Shown here: piece by piece, positions 29,490 to 38,354 of the stretch
Position numbering within the stretch: the first letter of the stretch is position 1
How the letters are laid out: each line of letters opens with the position of its first letter
DNA from: Bordetella parapertussis
GTDB taxonomy: Bacteria > Pseudomonadota > Gammaproteobacteria > Burkholderiales > Burkholderiaceae_D
Length of the DNA: 64,000 nucleotides
Assembly: GCA_945883145.1 (NCBI GenBank)
Contig: CAMCXB010000004.1
Coordinates: 1-64,000 of the forward strand
Direction: 5' to 3'
The notes under the pieces: generated by a model
What the model saw: the letters and a program-made list of their open reading frames with translations, nothing else
The model's database searches: none
Told to the model about the DNA's origin: nothing
Position numbers and translations under genes: made by a program

Positions 29490-30719
29490 ATGCCTATATT
29501 TCAGTATGAAGCAGTCGATCAATCAGGATTGTCATCACATGGCACCATCATTGCTGATAATCCACGTGCTGCACGCGCTGACTTACGTACACGTGGTTTA
29601 CTGCCTGTACTAGTGGAAGCAACTGATATAAATAAAGAAAATGCAAGACAAACAAGTCGATATTTTTTTCGTCTCTTTGCTGAAAAATTATCTTCTGCAG
29701 AATTATCTTTATTTACACGTCAACTTGCGTCTTTGTTAGAAGCAAGTTTACCTTTAGAGCGGGCATTATTTGCATTGCAAGAACAAGCCGAGCGCGCCTA
29801 TGTAAAAAATCTTATCGCTTCAATTCGATCTGAAGTCATAGGCGGTGCTTCATTATCAAATGCCTTATCGCAGCATACAGCTGATTTTAGCGAAATATAT
29901 CGCGCACTCGTTGCAGCGGGTGAGCAAATAGGTCAATTAGCGGGAGTGCTAATACGATTGGCTGATCATAGTGAGCGACGTGCTGCGCTAGTACAAAAAT
30001 TACGTTTAGCATTCACCTATCCTGCGATTGTCACAGTGGTAGCTTTAGCCATCGTAATTTTTTTGCTCACCTATGTTGTGCCACAAATCGTGGCTGTCTT
30101 TATCAATTCAAAACAGCAGCTACCTTTATTAACGGTAGTGATGCTTGCTGTATCAAATTTTATTCGACACTGGGGTTGGCTATTAATGATTGTCTTAATA
30201 GCTAGTGGACTATTATGGCGACGGTTATTAAAAAATAATGATTTTTTAATTCGTTGGCATACGTTCTTACTCACTGCACCACTCTATGGAGCGTTTGAGC
30301 GCAGCCTCAATACCGCTCGATTTGCTAGTACTTTAGCGATTACAACTAGCTCAGGTGTGCCAATACTCAGAGCATTACAAATTAGTAGTGACACGCTATC
30401 TAATCTTGCAATGCGCAAGCATATTGCAGAAGCTACTAGTCGTGTACGTGAAGGCGCAAGTCTTGCGCATGCACTCGCTACTTACAAACAATTTCCTCCT
30501 TTGTTAATTCATATGATTAGAGCAGGAGAAATAACAGGTGAATTACCCACTATGTTAAAGCGAGTCGCCAATACACAAGAACAAGATTTAGAACGACGTG
30601 CAATGACGATTGCAAGCTTACTAGAGCCTGTGCTTATATTAGGTATGGGTGTTGTGGTGTTATTGATCGTATTAGCTGTCTTAATGCCTATTATAGAAAT
30701 AAATCAGTTAGTACGATGA
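29490..30719 (+). CDS. gspF: Type II secretion platform protein GspF
   Basis: A polytopic inner-membrane platform protein, 409 residues, with two repeated GspF domains (about residues 70-195 and 270-395). The repeats show FTRQLASLLEASLPLERAL and FASTLAITTSSGVPILRALQ, each followed by hydrophobic helices. It begins three bases after the gspE stop with AAGGAGT as ribosome binding site. Catalysis is not expected; it couples GspE to the pilus. Confidence 0.96.
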   Translation: MPIFQYEAVDQSGLSSHGTIIADNPRAARADLRTRGLLPVLVEATDINKENARQTSRYFFRLFAEKLSSAELSLFTRQLASLLEASLPLERALFALQEQAERAYVKNLIASIRSEVIGGASLSNALSQHTADFSEIYRALVAAGEQIGQLAGVLIRLADHSERRAALVQKLRLAFTYPAIVTVVALAIVIFLLTYVVPQIVAVFINSKQQLPLLTVVMLAVSNFIRHWGWLLMIVLIASGLLWRRLLKNNDFLIRWHTFLLTAPLYGAFERSLNTARFASTLAITTSSGVPILRALQISSDTLSNLAMRKHIAEATSRVREGASLAHALATYKQFPPLLIHMIRAGEITGELPTMLKRVANTQEQDLERRAMTIASLLEPVLILGMGVVVLLIVLAVLMPIIEINQLVR

Positions 30720-30756
30720 TGAAAATTACCACGTTAGTGATAGCTGCACTCTATGC

Positions 30757-31305
30757 ATGAATACAAGTAAAAAAATGAAATATATTTCTCAAGCTTGTAG
30801 CGTATTCTTATTTTTGCTTTGGTGTGCCTCGCTGACATATTGGACGCTTTTTTTTACTACACTGCCTACCCAAAAAGTAGCTTTATCAAGCGTGAATGAA
30901 ATGCCTAAGATAGTGTTATCTGATGCGATGAGTTTATTTGGTGGCGGTTCAAATAATGAAAGTCGTTTCCCTTTGTTTTTACGTGGTGTGATTTTATCGG
31001 GTGAGTCAGGTGCGAGTCTGGCGATTATAGGCGCGCCAGGAGCGCCACAAAAATTGATACGGCGAGACGCAGAACTCATGCCGGGCGTTACGCTACAAGA
31101 AATTCACGCTAACCATATTGTTGTATTAGATCATGGCTTAAGGCGTGAGGTGCCGCTTTCACCGTTTAGTAACGCGTCACCATCATCTAACGTGAATACC
31201 TATCCTGTGAATGATTCGACTAAAGTTGAGGTGCTAGGGCAGCAACCTGAAGGTTCTCGGTTGCTAGTACCTACACAGCAGAGTGGCAGTATAAATAGTA
31301 ATTAA
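30757..31305 (+). CDS. gspC: Type II secretion protein GspC (short form, no PDZ)
   Basis: A 182-residue bitopic protein with one membrane helix (about residues 14-33) and a periplasmic homology region (LFLRGVILSGESGASLAIIG, LIRRDAELMPGVTLQEIHANHIVVLDHG). In the system the HR region contacts the N0 domain of GspD. There is no PDZ or coiled-coil domain after residue 140, only a Ser/Asn/Pro-rich tail, so this is the short form. It is the last gene of the operon, rather than the first as in many gammaproteobacteria. Confidence 0.9.
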   Translation: MNTSKKMKYISQACSVFLFLLWCASLTYWTLFFTTLPTQKVALSSVNEMPKIVLSDAMSLFGGGSNNESRFPLFLRGVILSGESGASLAIIGAPGAPQKLIRRDAELMPGVTLQEIHANHIVVLDHGLRREVPLSPFSNASPSSNVNTYPVNDSTKVEVLGQQPEGSRLLVPTQQSGSINSN

Positions 31306-31307
31306 AT

Positions 31308-31511
31308 TTACTCATCCTCAGGTCGCTTAAATAAAGCATTTAATAAGGCTAAGCGTTCTTGCTGTCGTTTTGCAGAGGTAGATTTTTTATGTGGTCCCGC
31401 AACGCGTAATCGAGCCGGCACTACTAAAGGATTGCGAGGTTTGAGCGCACGCTGAGAAGGCTCACTACGGAAAGTCAGTTTTTGTCGTTTAGAGAGCCCT
31501 TTGTTTGCCAT
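31308..31511 (-). CDS. Small basic protein of unknown function
   Basis: Sixty-seven residues, strongly basic (many Lys and Arg), with RKQKLTF-like and RALKPRNPLVVPARLR stretches and no membrane segment. I do not recognise a family with certainty. It begins 14 bases after the hslU stop on the same strand, so it would be the last gene of a hslV-hslU unit, and it converges on gspC. A charged nucleic-acid-binding protein is possible, but nothing in the sequence proves it. Confidence 0.6.
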   Translation of the reverse strand: MANKGLSKRQKLTFRSEPSQRALKPRNPLVVPARLRVAGPHKKSTSAKRQQERLALLNALFKRPEDE

Positions 31512-31525
31512 GACATCATCTTCAG

Positions 31526-32866
31526 CTATAAGACATAACGCGATAAATCTTCATTGATTGCTAGTGCGCCTAATTTTTCATCGACATAGCTAGCAGTAAT
31601 TTGAATGTTGCTTGCATTGCCTGCGCCAGCAGAAAAAGAAATTTCTTCGAGTAGCTTTTCCATGACGGTATATAAACGACGTGCTCCTATATTTTCTGTT
31701 TTTTCATTTACCGAAAATGCAATTTCAGCTAAACGTCGTATGCCATCTTCTGCAAATTCTATATGGACGTTTTCAGTAGCAAGTAAGGCTTGATATTGTC
31801 GAGTAAGACAAGCATCAGTTGCCGTCAGTATGCGTTCAAAATCTGCAATTGATAAAGATTCTAGTTCTACGCGTATAGGAAAACGACCTTGTAACTCAGG
31901 AATTAAATCAGAGGGCTTGGCTAAATGAAAAGCGCCGGAAGCAATAAATAAAATATGATCAGTTTTTACCATGCCATATTTTGTATTCACAGTTGTACCT
32001 TCAACCAGTGGCAGTAAGTCACGTTGAACACCAGCACGCGAAACATCTACACCAGAGGTATTGGAACGCGAAGCGATCTTATCGATTTCATCTAAAAAAA
32101 CAATACCATTTTGTTCAACATTATGTAAGGCGAGTTGTCTTAATTCTTCTTCATTGACTAGACGTGATGCTTCTTCTTCTATGAGTAATTTTAATGCGTC
32201 ACCTATCTTTAATTTGCGTGATTTTTTTCTTCCTTGACCTAATCCAGAAAACATAGATTTAATTTGCTCTGTCATTTCTTCCATGCCAGGTGGCGCCATG
32301 ATTTCCATTTGAGCACGTGGCTCTTGGACTTCTAATTCTATTTCTCGCTCATTGAGCGACCCTTCACGTAAGCGTTTACGAAAAGTTTGTCGTGTGGTGG
32401 TGTCAGATTTTTCTTCTTCGCCTTGTGTATTACTGGTAAAACCAAAATCACGAGCAGGTGTTAGCAAAATATCGAGGATGCGATCTTCTGCTGCGTCTTG
32501 CGCACTTTCTTTTACTTTGCGCATTTCCATTTCACGTGTTTGTTTAATGCTGATTTCTGTGAGATCACGAATAATCGTATCGACATCACGTCCTACATAT
32601 CCGACTTCAGTAAATTTTGTCGCTTCAATTTTAATGAAAGGGGCATCTGCTAATTTAGCGAGTCGTCGTGCAATTTCTGTTTTGCCGACACCGGTCGGTC
32701 CTATCATTAAAATATTTTTTGGTGTGATCTCATGTTGTAAAGGCTGAGGCACTTGCATACGACGCCAACGATTACGCAATGCAATCGCGACTGCACGCTT
32801 AGCACGACTTTGGCCAACGACATGTTTGTCGAGTTCATTAACAATTTCTTGCGGTGTGAGGTTCAT
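31526..32866 (-). CDS. hslU: HslU, ATPase subunit of the HslVU protease
   Basis: AAA+ unfoldase that feeds substrates to HslV. The start at 32866 ([19 protein letters not shown]) gives about 446 residues, the family length. Walker A is [11 protein letters not shown], Walker [11 protein letters not shown], and sensor regions GRFPIRVEL and [15 protein letters not shown] are present. The C-terminus LSRYVL is the tail that inserts into HslV. It follows hslV after 11 bases. Confidence 0.97.
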   Translation of the reverse strand: MNLTPQEIVNELDKHVVGQSRAKRAVAIALRNRWRRMQVPQPLQHEITPKNILMIGPTGVGKTEIARRLAKLADAPFIKIEATKFTEVGYVGRDVDTIIRDLTEISIKQTREMEMRKVKESAQDAAEDRILDILLTPARDFGFTSNTQGEEEKSDTTTRQTFRKRLREGSLNEREIELEVQEPRAQMEIMAPPGMEEMTEQIKSMFSGLGQGRKKSRKLKIGDALKLLIEEEASRLVNEEELRQLALHNVEQNGIVFLDEIDKIASRSNTSGVDVSRAGVQRDLLPLVEGTTVNTKYGMVKTDHILFIASGAFHLAKPSDLIPELQGRFPIRVELESLSIADFERILTATDACLTRQYQALLATENVHIEFAEDGIRRLAEIAFSVNEKTENIGARRLYTVMEKLLEEISFSAGAGNASNIQITASYVDEKLGALAINEDLSRYVL

Positions 32867-32877
32867 AAGGGAATGAT

Positions 32878-33414
32878 TTATTCTAGAGTCTCTATGGTAT
32901 GTGACATATTGGTGTAGATACAAAGCTGCGATGCAATCGTGAGAGATTTTTTTACTATCTCTAAAGGTGAGAGTGAAGTATTTTCTTGTAACGCTTTGGC
33001 AGCAGACTGTGCATAAGTTCCGCCGGATCCGATTGCGCCTATCCCATCTTCAGGTTCTAGTACATCACCATTTCCAGTAATGATCAGCGTTGCATCGCGA
33101 TCTGCCACTAGTAGCATGGCTTCTAATCTACGTAGCATACGATCAGTGCGCCAGTCTTTTGCTAGCTCAACCGAAGAACGCATGAGATTGCCCTGATGCG
33201 CTTCTAGTTTAGCTTCGAATCTTTCTAACAGCGTGAACGCATCTGCAGTACCACCGGCAAAACCAGCTAAGACTTTGCCATGAAACAGCTTGCGAACTTT
33301 ACGCGCTGATCCTTTCATGACGATATTGCCAAGAGTGACTTGGCCATCGCCACCAAGTGCCACTTCATGGCCATGTCTTACTGAGAGTATGGTTGTGCCG
33401 TGAAACTGTTCCAT
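32878..33414 (-). CDS. hslV: HslV, peptidase subunit of the HslVU protease
   Basis: A proteasome-like threonine peptidase, 178 residues. Removal of the leader MEQFHG would expose the catalytic Thr of [39 protein letters not shown] and [13 protein letters not shown] [14 protein letters not shown] are the family motifs. The ATG at 33414 heads a hslV-hslU operon, with the STAS gene starting further upstream. Confidence 0.97.
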   Translation of the reverse strand: MEQFHGTTILSVRHGHEVALGGDGQVTLGNIVMKGSARKVRKLFHGKVLAGFAGGTADAFTLLERFEAKLEAHQGNLMRSSVELAKDWRTDRMLRRLEAMLLVADRDATLIITGNGDVLEPEDGIGAIGSGGTYAQSAAKALQENTSLSPLEIVKKSLTIASQLCIYTNMSHTIETLE

Positions 33415-33467
33415 GCGATTTCCTAAGAGTTAAAGCGATTGAGCATTACTAAGCTGACTAAGTGTTG

Positions 33468-34631
33468 TTACAGTCTATGAGTAAAAATAGAGAGCTGACT
33501 ATTGCTGCCTATGAGTTTTAAGAGCACAGAAACAAGAAAATTTGCATTTCGTAATTCTACCGTTTTGTGCGTGCCTAGTGCTGAGAGGGCTTCTACGAAT
33601 GGAGCGACAGCTTGGAAGCTGACTCTGACTAAGGCAGAGCAATCTAATAAGAGTGTAGCTTGATTTTGTGCATGCCTAGTGATGTTTTCAATTAGAGCTT
33701 GTAAAGGCATTTCTATGATGGAGGGTAGGAGAAATTCGACTGTGGAGGCTGGTATGAGATTGCCGACTGGAGCAACATAGGGAGGAGGCGAGACTTCAAA
33801 GGTCAGGCTATAACTCATGCACACTTCTTCATATTCAAATTCATCATTGAGTAGTCTTATCACTTCTATCAGTAATAACCATGTGTTATGACACGCTTTT
33901 GGTGCTGTGGATTTAACTGCAGCATGCAGTTGTTTGATTAAATTTTCAGCACCTATCAAGACGATGACGCTGCCTTGAGATTGCCATTGCAGTAAAAAAT
34001 TGAGTAAGGTTTCGCAACCAGAATCATCGATCGCGTTGATGGTATCTAAAGCAAATTCAATTTTTTTAGTATTGGCAGTGATCTTGTGACATGAATCAAA
34101 TGCAGTATCATTTTCTGCACTTAGCTTTCCACGAAAATGCACTCTTGCGCTCAGTGTTTGGTCAGTATTTTTACTGTAGTGAGGGGGAGTCCATTGCGGT
34201 GGCGAGGTTTCAAATCGAACCGCATACTGGACTGAGAGTTGCTCAAATTCTTGATGCGCTGATTGTATTTGTAGTAAATCAAATAGCATCCACCATACCA
34301 ATTGTTCTTGAAAGCGGCTCGTGGTTTCTTGCGCTGTTAAATATTGCAGTAAAACTTTTGCTGCTTGTTCTTGCCCACTTGCATAAAGCACAGCTGCTTC
34401 TTCTATTTGATGAGGAAAAGAATTATCTTCTGCTAGTTGTTGTGCTTGCTGTTGCGCAGAATGTTGCTGAGCTAGTGAGAAGCTGGCATCAAATTCTGCA
34501 GACATTTCACATTCGATAGCATCAATTTTTTTAAAAGTATCTTCTGATTGGCTTTGTAATGTGGAGCGAGTCGTTATTTTTCCTTGTGAGTGTTTTAGTC
34601 CAGGTTTTTTAAAAAGTGCAAAAATTTTCAC
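33468..34631 (-). CDS. Protein with duplicated STAS-like modules, function unknown
   Basis: A 387-residue cytosolic protein. A Gln-rich helical region (about 45-100) precedes two similar units, 104-242 and 248-387. Each begins with a helical stretch (LVWWMLFDLLQ; WLLLIEVIRLL), reaches the motif FETSPPQW (140-147) or FEVSPPPY (278-285), and then shows a STAS-type fold (IEFALDTINAIDDSGCETLL; TLLLDCSALVRVSFQAVAPF). STAS domains mostly regulate anti-sigma factors or transporters, but no kinase or sigma factor is nearby. It sits upstream of hslV on the same strand. Function unknown. Confidence 0.72.
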   Translation of the reverse strand: MKIFALFKKPGLKHSQGKITTRSTLQSQSEDTFKKIDAIECEMSAEFDASFSLAQQHSAQQQAQQLAEDNSFPHQIEEAAVLYASGQEQAAKVLLQYLTAQETTSRFQEQLVWWMLFDLLQIQSAHQEFEQLSVQYAVRFETSPPQWTPPHYSKNTDQTLSARVHFRGKLSAENDTAFDSCHKITANTKKIEFALDTINAIDDSGCETLLNFLLQWQSQGSVIVLIGAENLIKQLHAAVKSTAPKACHNTWLLLIEVIRLLNDEFEYEEVCMSYSLTFEVSPPPYVAPVGNLIPASTVEFLLPSIIEMPLQALIENITRHAQNQATLLLDCSALVRVSFQAVAPFVEALSALGTHKTVELRNANFLVSVLLKLIGSNSQLSIFTHRL

Positions 34632-34709
34632 GAGAGGCCTGCAAAATGAATAAATCTAGGTTCAATAAAAATACGGTGGCGAATAATTACTGATTAAAAT
34701 AAAAAAATG

Positions 34710-34728
34710 ATTCGAAAAAAATTCGAAT
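34710..34728. terminator. Hairpin ATTCGAA / TTCGAAT with A/T tracts
   Basis: ATTCGAA (34710-34716) and TTCGAAT (34722-34728) are separated by AAAAA. Read on the minus strand, the hairpin is followed after two bases by seven T, so it may end transcripts coming from the receptor gene before the STAS gene. Confidence 0.4.
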
Positions 34729-34794
34729 AAAAAATAATCAGACATTTGTGGAATTTACGGTGTGATAACTCCCAGGTAGTGATAAATACGTGGT

Positions 34795-34829
34795 GAGTAA
34801 CGAGTAACGAGTAACGAGCAACGAGCAAT
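34795..34829. repeat. Five tandem copies of a 7-bp unit (GAGTAAC)
   Basis: Five head-to-tail heptamers run from 34795: GAGTAAC three times, then GAGCAAC and GAGCAAT. The array lies in the A+T-rich, 450-base gap (34632-35080) between the STAS gene and the TonB receptor, which has no credible gene. The rest of the gap holds A- and T-tracts and two hairpins listed separately. Confidence 0.8.
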
Positions 34830-35032
34830 GTGGTTTGTGCGAGGCGATAAGCGCACTGATTCTAAATAGTCAAAAAAATAGGCAATTTAGACCACGAGTT
34901 ATTTTCGCTTGAATATATTTCGACGTCATTTCTTTATTAGGATGAAAAAAATGAGTGTGATGAAGTACTGCTTAGATAAAAAATTTTTTAAAAAATTAGA
35001 AAGAAATATGTAAATAATCGACTTTATATTTT

Positions 35033-35065
35033 AGGGGCGATCAACAAGTTGCGTTAATCGCCCCT
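35033..35065. terminator. 9-bp hairpin downstream of the TonB receptor gene
   Basis: AGGGGCGAT (35033-35041) and ATCGCCCCT (35057-35065) form a perfect 9-bp stem with a 15-base loop, 16 bases after the receptor stop on the minus strand. The T-run is weak on the minus side, so this may be a 3' processing hairpin rather than a strict intrinsic terminator. Confidence 0.5.
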
Positions 35066-35080
35066 TTATCTTCAGTCTGA

Positions 35081-37057
35081 TTAAAATCTGGTTCTGACTC
35101 CTAGTACAACACTTCTTCCCGCTAGGGGTACGGTATCCTTTAGCAATGAAGTGGAGAGTCTGATGGTGTCATTTAAGAGATTTCTTCCTAGTACAAACCA
35201 TACGACATCGGTGCTGCCGTAGCGCTGTGTGTAATGTACACTGGTATCGAGTTGCGTATAGCTCGGTGTGGTGGTTTCATGACTAGCAATGCGATTCTGT
35301 GCAGAGGCATTAATCAACGTCATTAGACCTCTGACCGCACCTTCTTTATAGCCCACACTTAAACCTTGTCGGGCTGCAGGTTGTAGAGGGAGATTTTCAC
35401 CACCATCTAAGCGACTTCTCACTGTGTCTGCAAAAATGCGCATGGAAAAACCATCGCCTTGCCAGTTATAACTCGCTTCTACTTCTGCGCCATGTAGCGT
35501 GGCATCGGCTTGGGTCCAAGTACGTTCTCTTAACTCGAATGGGCCAGTCCCACCATTAGCTAACGATAAGCCGTCCTCGCCAACTTCATCTCCGCGTTGT
35601 CCATAAATAAAATTTTTGATTTTATTTTGGAATAGATTGCCTTTCCAACGAAATTTATCTGCAGTCTTTTGCAGACTTAATTCTATGTTGTTAGAAATTT
35701 CTTTCTTAAAATTTGGATTGCCTATGTCATAGGTTTGTGTCGCTTCATGTGGCCCATTTGAATAAAGCTCCTCAGTTGCTGGCGCACGTTGCGCTAGGCT
35801 ATATGTAGCGCCTAGGCCGTATCCCGGTGTAAACGACCATAAGCCACCACCTGACCAAGAAGCTAAATTAAACGAGCGTTGTAAATTATCTCTAGGGTTT
35901 CTTTTCACTGACTCTATTCTGAGTCCCGTGTTGATGCGCACGGAACCAAATTCTTTTTCTTCCACAATAAAACCAGCATAAGAATTTGATTTGGTAATAG
36001 GTACAGCTTCAATCGACCCTGTTGAATTCAACGCAGAAAAATTATTCAGGTCGGCTTGTACACCAATTTTTCCTCGCCAACCATTGATTTCTCTATGATT
36101 TGCTTCTAGTCGTGATTCCGTTGTTTTGTTTTTGAAGTTCATCTGAGGATCAAGTGCTGCATCTAACTCAGAATGTTTGTAATCGGTGTGCGCGATTTTA
36201 AATCGCAATGATTCAAATAGATTGCCGTTGATTTTATATAAGCTATCTAGGTCAACCCGCGTCTGCGATAAATCTATCGATGCAGTTTCAGCAGGAATGC
36301 CATAGTTCTTTGTGAGTGAACTGATGGACATGCCTAAGTGACCCCAACTTTCTATTTTTGATAAACCAAATCCAAGATTATCTTCACGGTTAAAGGAGTT
36401 GGATAATTTTCCACCCGTGGGTACGTTATAGTTTTCAGCTCTGAGTGAACTACCATCGGCATGTATGCCTAGATTGCCGGCAGCACGATCAAGATGAAAT
36501 GCTAGTCCATTACTTTGATCAACGCTACTGCGTTTCAACTCGACTTCGCCAGTTGCTTGAGGAGCTAATACGGTTGGAATTCTATCGTTGACGATATTAA
36601 TTAATCCACCAATAGCGCCCGATCCATAAGCAAGAGCAGCGGGTCCTCTTAGTATTTCAATTTGTTGTGCACCCATGGCAGTTCCAGCAACGGCATGATC
36701 ATTCGATATGCTCGATAAGTCGGATACTGCCATGCCATTTTGTAAAATTTTTAGTCGTGGACCTTCTAAGCCACGAATAATAGGACGGGATGATCCCGCA
36801 CCAAATCCAGAAGCAGATACACCGAGCTCACCAGATAAAGTGTCGCCTAGAGAGCCGCGTGTTTTATCGCGTAATTCATCGCCAGCTAATACTTTTGCGG
36901 GCGTTAGTATTTGTGAATTTTCATCATTACCAAATGGATCAGCAGTAACAACTACAGAAGGTAATGTTTTTTTATTTTCTTGCGCATTAACAGAAAAGGC
37001 ATTGCTGATAAGCGCACAGACTAAAGCTTGCGCCAATATTTTTAATTGGAATTGCAT
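35081..37057 (-). CDS. znuD: TonB-dependent outer-membrane receptor, ZnuD-like (probable zinc uptake)
   Basis: A 658-residue receptor from ATG 37057, which follows a strong GGTGGAG ribosome binding site (an upstream ATG at 37090 lacks one). A signal peptide ends near SVNAQ. The plug has SRPIIRGLEGPRLKILQNGM and DHAVAGTAMGAQQIEILRGPAALAYGSGAIGG, both strongly reminiscent of ZnuD, followed by a 22-strand-type barrel ending in aromatic VVLGVRTRF. ZnuD imports zinc in Neisseria and relatives. Neighbours are a DUF2946-like protein and, past dksA, a His-rich COG0523 GTPase, which supports a zinc role. The substrate is inferred. Confidence 0.8.
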   Translation of the reverse strand: MQFQLKILAQALVCALISNAFSVNAQENKKTLPSVVVTADPFGNDENSQILTPAKVLAGDELRDKTRGSLGDTLSGELGVSASGFGAGSSRPIIRGLEGPRLKILQNGMAVSDLSSISNDHAVAGTAMGAQQIEILRGPAALAYGSGAIGGLINIVNDRIPTVLAPQATGEVELKRSSVDQSNGLAFHLDRAAGNLGIHADGSSLRAENYNVPTGGKLSNSFNREDNLGFGLSKIESWGHLGMSISSLTKNYGIPAETASIDLSQTRVDLDSLYKINGNLFESLRFKIAHTDYKHSELDAALDPQMNFKNKTTESRLEANHREINGWRGKIGVQADLNNFSALNSTGSIEAVPITKSNSYAGFIVEEKEFGSVRINTGLRIESVKRNPRDNLQRSFNLASWSGGGLWSFTPGYGLGATYSLAQRAPATEELYSNGPHEATQTYDIGNPNFKKEISNNIELSLQKTADKFRWKGNLFQNKIKNFIYGQRGDEVGEDGLSLANGGTGPFELRERTWTQADATLHGAEVEASYNWQGDGFSMRIFADTVRSRLDGGENLPLQPAARQGLSVGYKEGAVRGLMTLINASAQNRIASHETTTPSYTQLDTSVHYTQRYGSTDVVWFVLGRNLLNDTIRLSTSLLKDTVPLAGRSVVLGVRTRF

Positions 37058-37087
37058 GATTTCTCCACCAGCTGATAGAAGACGAGA

Positions 37088-37115
37088 CATCTAAAACAGT
37101 TAAATGTTTTAGATG
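37088..37115. promoter_or_regulatory. Perfect inverted repeat between the DUF2946-like and receptor genes
   Basis: CATCTAAAAC (37088-37097) and GTTTTAGATG (37106-37115) form a 10-bp perfect stem around an 8-base A/T-rich loop. It lies in the intercistronic gap, 30 bases before the receptor start. It could be an mRNA processing or stabilising hairpin, or an operator. Confidence 0.5.
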
Positions 37116-37132
37116 AAAAAAGACTCAGATAA

Positions 37133-37501
37133 TCAGGCTAGTTGAGGAGGTGCGCGTGAAGAGAAATAAGCGCTAAATGGCTGTATCCAGCTAGGTCGAA
37201 AATTACTTTGTTCGTGCTGTGTTGGAGCGAAAAAAGCAGGTGCTGTACAAGGCGTAGCATGAACAGCAGCGCCTAAAGCAGCTGCATCAAATAAGGAACA
37301 AAAACTGGACGACTTTTGATGATCAAATGTATCGCCAACAACAGGCTCAACACTTGAAATTGAAACGACGGAATTTTGGCTAGCGTGAAAAATAGAGTGG
37401 CTGATACCTAGCCATTGCGCAAACAATAAACTCAATACCAATAACAGGTTTAAAACGACAACCCGTGGATGGACTAAATTTTTTGTTTTTGAGGAATGCA
37501 T
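37133..37501 (-). CDS. DUF2946-like small secreted or membrane protein
   Basis: A 122-residue protein with an N-terminal hydrophobic helix (about residues 12-30, VVVLNLLLVLSLLFAQWLG), then a His-containing segment (HSIFHAS) and CSLFDAAALGAAVHATPC, the pattern of DUF2946-type proteins, which are often encoded next to metal-related TonB receptors or copper proteins. Only two Cys (about 87 and 104) are present. It precedes the ZnuD-like receptor on the same strand. A role in metal binding or sensing is plausible; the function is unknown. Confidence 0.62.
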   Translation of the reverse strand: MHSSKTKNLVHPRVVVLNLLLVLSLLFAQWLGISHSIFHASQNSVVSISSVEPVVGDTFDHQKSSSFCSLFDAAALGAAVHATPCTAPAFFAPTQHEQSNFRPSWIQPFSAYFSSRAPPQLA

Positions 37502-37706
37502 GGTTTCTCTAACGATAACGCTTATTTAATAGCAGGATTACTTTACCAGAAAAAACAATCGCTAAGTAAATTAGAAAAATGATAAAAACGATATTTTATT
37601 TGTGGCGGATGTACTGTCGCTATCACAATGAGCGATGCAATACTAAAGAGGTATGCCTAAAAACTGATAGGAAAAAGCATGAGTACTACAAGTGGGAGAA
37701 AAGACT

Positions 37707-37733
37707 CGGGTGTCCCTGGTGGTGCGACACCCG
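37707..37733. terminator. Terminator-like hairpin downstream of dksA
   Basis: CGGGTGTC (37707-37714) and GACACCCG (37726-37733) form a GC-rich 8-bp stem. It is followed by TTTT on the plus side and by AGTCTTTTCT on the minus side, so it can end dksA transcripts and shield the downstream metal genes. Confidence 0.6.
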
Positions 37734-37755
37734 TTTTAGAACGAGTAGGCGAAGT

Positions 37756-38208
37756 TTAATCGCCGTACAGTTTTTGCTTGAGTTCTCTTCTTTGTTGCGC
37801 TTCTAGTGACAGCGTCGCAGTAGGTCGTGCAAGCAAACGTGGAATGCCGATCGGCTCTCCTGTTTCTTCGCACCAGCCGTAATCACCTGAATCTATTGAT
37901 TGTATAGACTGCTGTACTTTTTTCAGCAGTTTACGTTCACGGTCGCGTGTACGCAGTTCAAGTGCATGTTCTTCTTCAATGGTGGCGCGATCTGCAGGAT
38001 CAGGTACCAACACGGTTTCGCGCAAGTGCTCGGTTGTCTCACCCGCATTTTTTAATAAATCTTTTTCAAGCTGCTGTAGACGGCTTTTGAAAAAAGCTAA
38101 TTGCACAGGATTCATGTAATCCTGTTCGCCCATTTTCATTATCTGTTCGTCTGTGAGCAATGCGGCATCAGCCGCAGAAGAGTTTGGAGTTTTAGTATTA
38201 GTTGCCAC
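37756..38208 (-). CDS. dksA: DksA, RNA polymerase-binding transcription factor (zinc finger degenerate)
   Basis: Binds the RNA polymerase secondary channel and works with ppGpp. The 150-residue protein has a long coiled coil with the tip residues DPADRA (Asp70, Asp73, Ala75) and a C-terminal globular part. Only one of the four zinc-finger cysteines remains (Cys113, in WCEETG); the others are Thr116, Ser134 and Ala137, a pattern I recall from other alpha- and betaproteobacterial DksA proteins that do not need zinc. The start is GTG at 38208. Its leader holds hairpins and a possible short open frame. Confidence 0.93.
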   Translation of the reverse strand: MATNTKTPNSSAADAALLTDEQIMKMGEQDYMNPVQLAFFKSRLQQLEKDLLKNAGETTEHLRETVLVPDPADRATIEEEHALELRTRDRERKLLKKVQQSIQSIDSGDYGWCEETGEPIGIPRLLARPTATLSLEAQQRRELKQKLYGD

Positions 38209-38269
38209 GTCGCCCTACTTTCAAAACTAAGCAATCATTCGTCCTAGATCCCCTAACAACATATTGCTG

Positions 38270-38308
38270 TCAGAGTTGCACGATTTTGCCAGTGATTGTT
38301 GTTCTCAT
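38270..38308 (-). CDS. Possible 12-codon leader peptide upstream of dksA
   Basis: An ATG at 38308 opens 12 codons (MRTTITGKIVQL) to TGA at 38270. The AAAGTAGGGCGA stretch upstream (38312-38323) is an exact copy of the ribosome-binding segment of dksA itself (38210-38221), with AGGG six bases before the ATG. The start codon lies in a small stem (AGTGAT/ATCACT). It could be a leader peptide controlling dksA, or a chance frame. Confidence 0.3.
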   Translation of the reverse strand: MRTTITGKIVQL

Positions 38309-38354
38309 CACTCGCCCTACTTTTTAAGAATTCAACTTTGATCTATTTAATCAG

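Noticed and set aside
34091..34519. 142-codon plus-strand open frame opposite the STAS gene
   Set aside because: Shadow of the minus-strand STAS gene, with Leu/Val-rich random composition.
37579..37806. 75-codon plus-strand open frame at the dksA 3' end
   Set aside because: It spans the dksA terminator hairpin and its coding end and shows no family feature.
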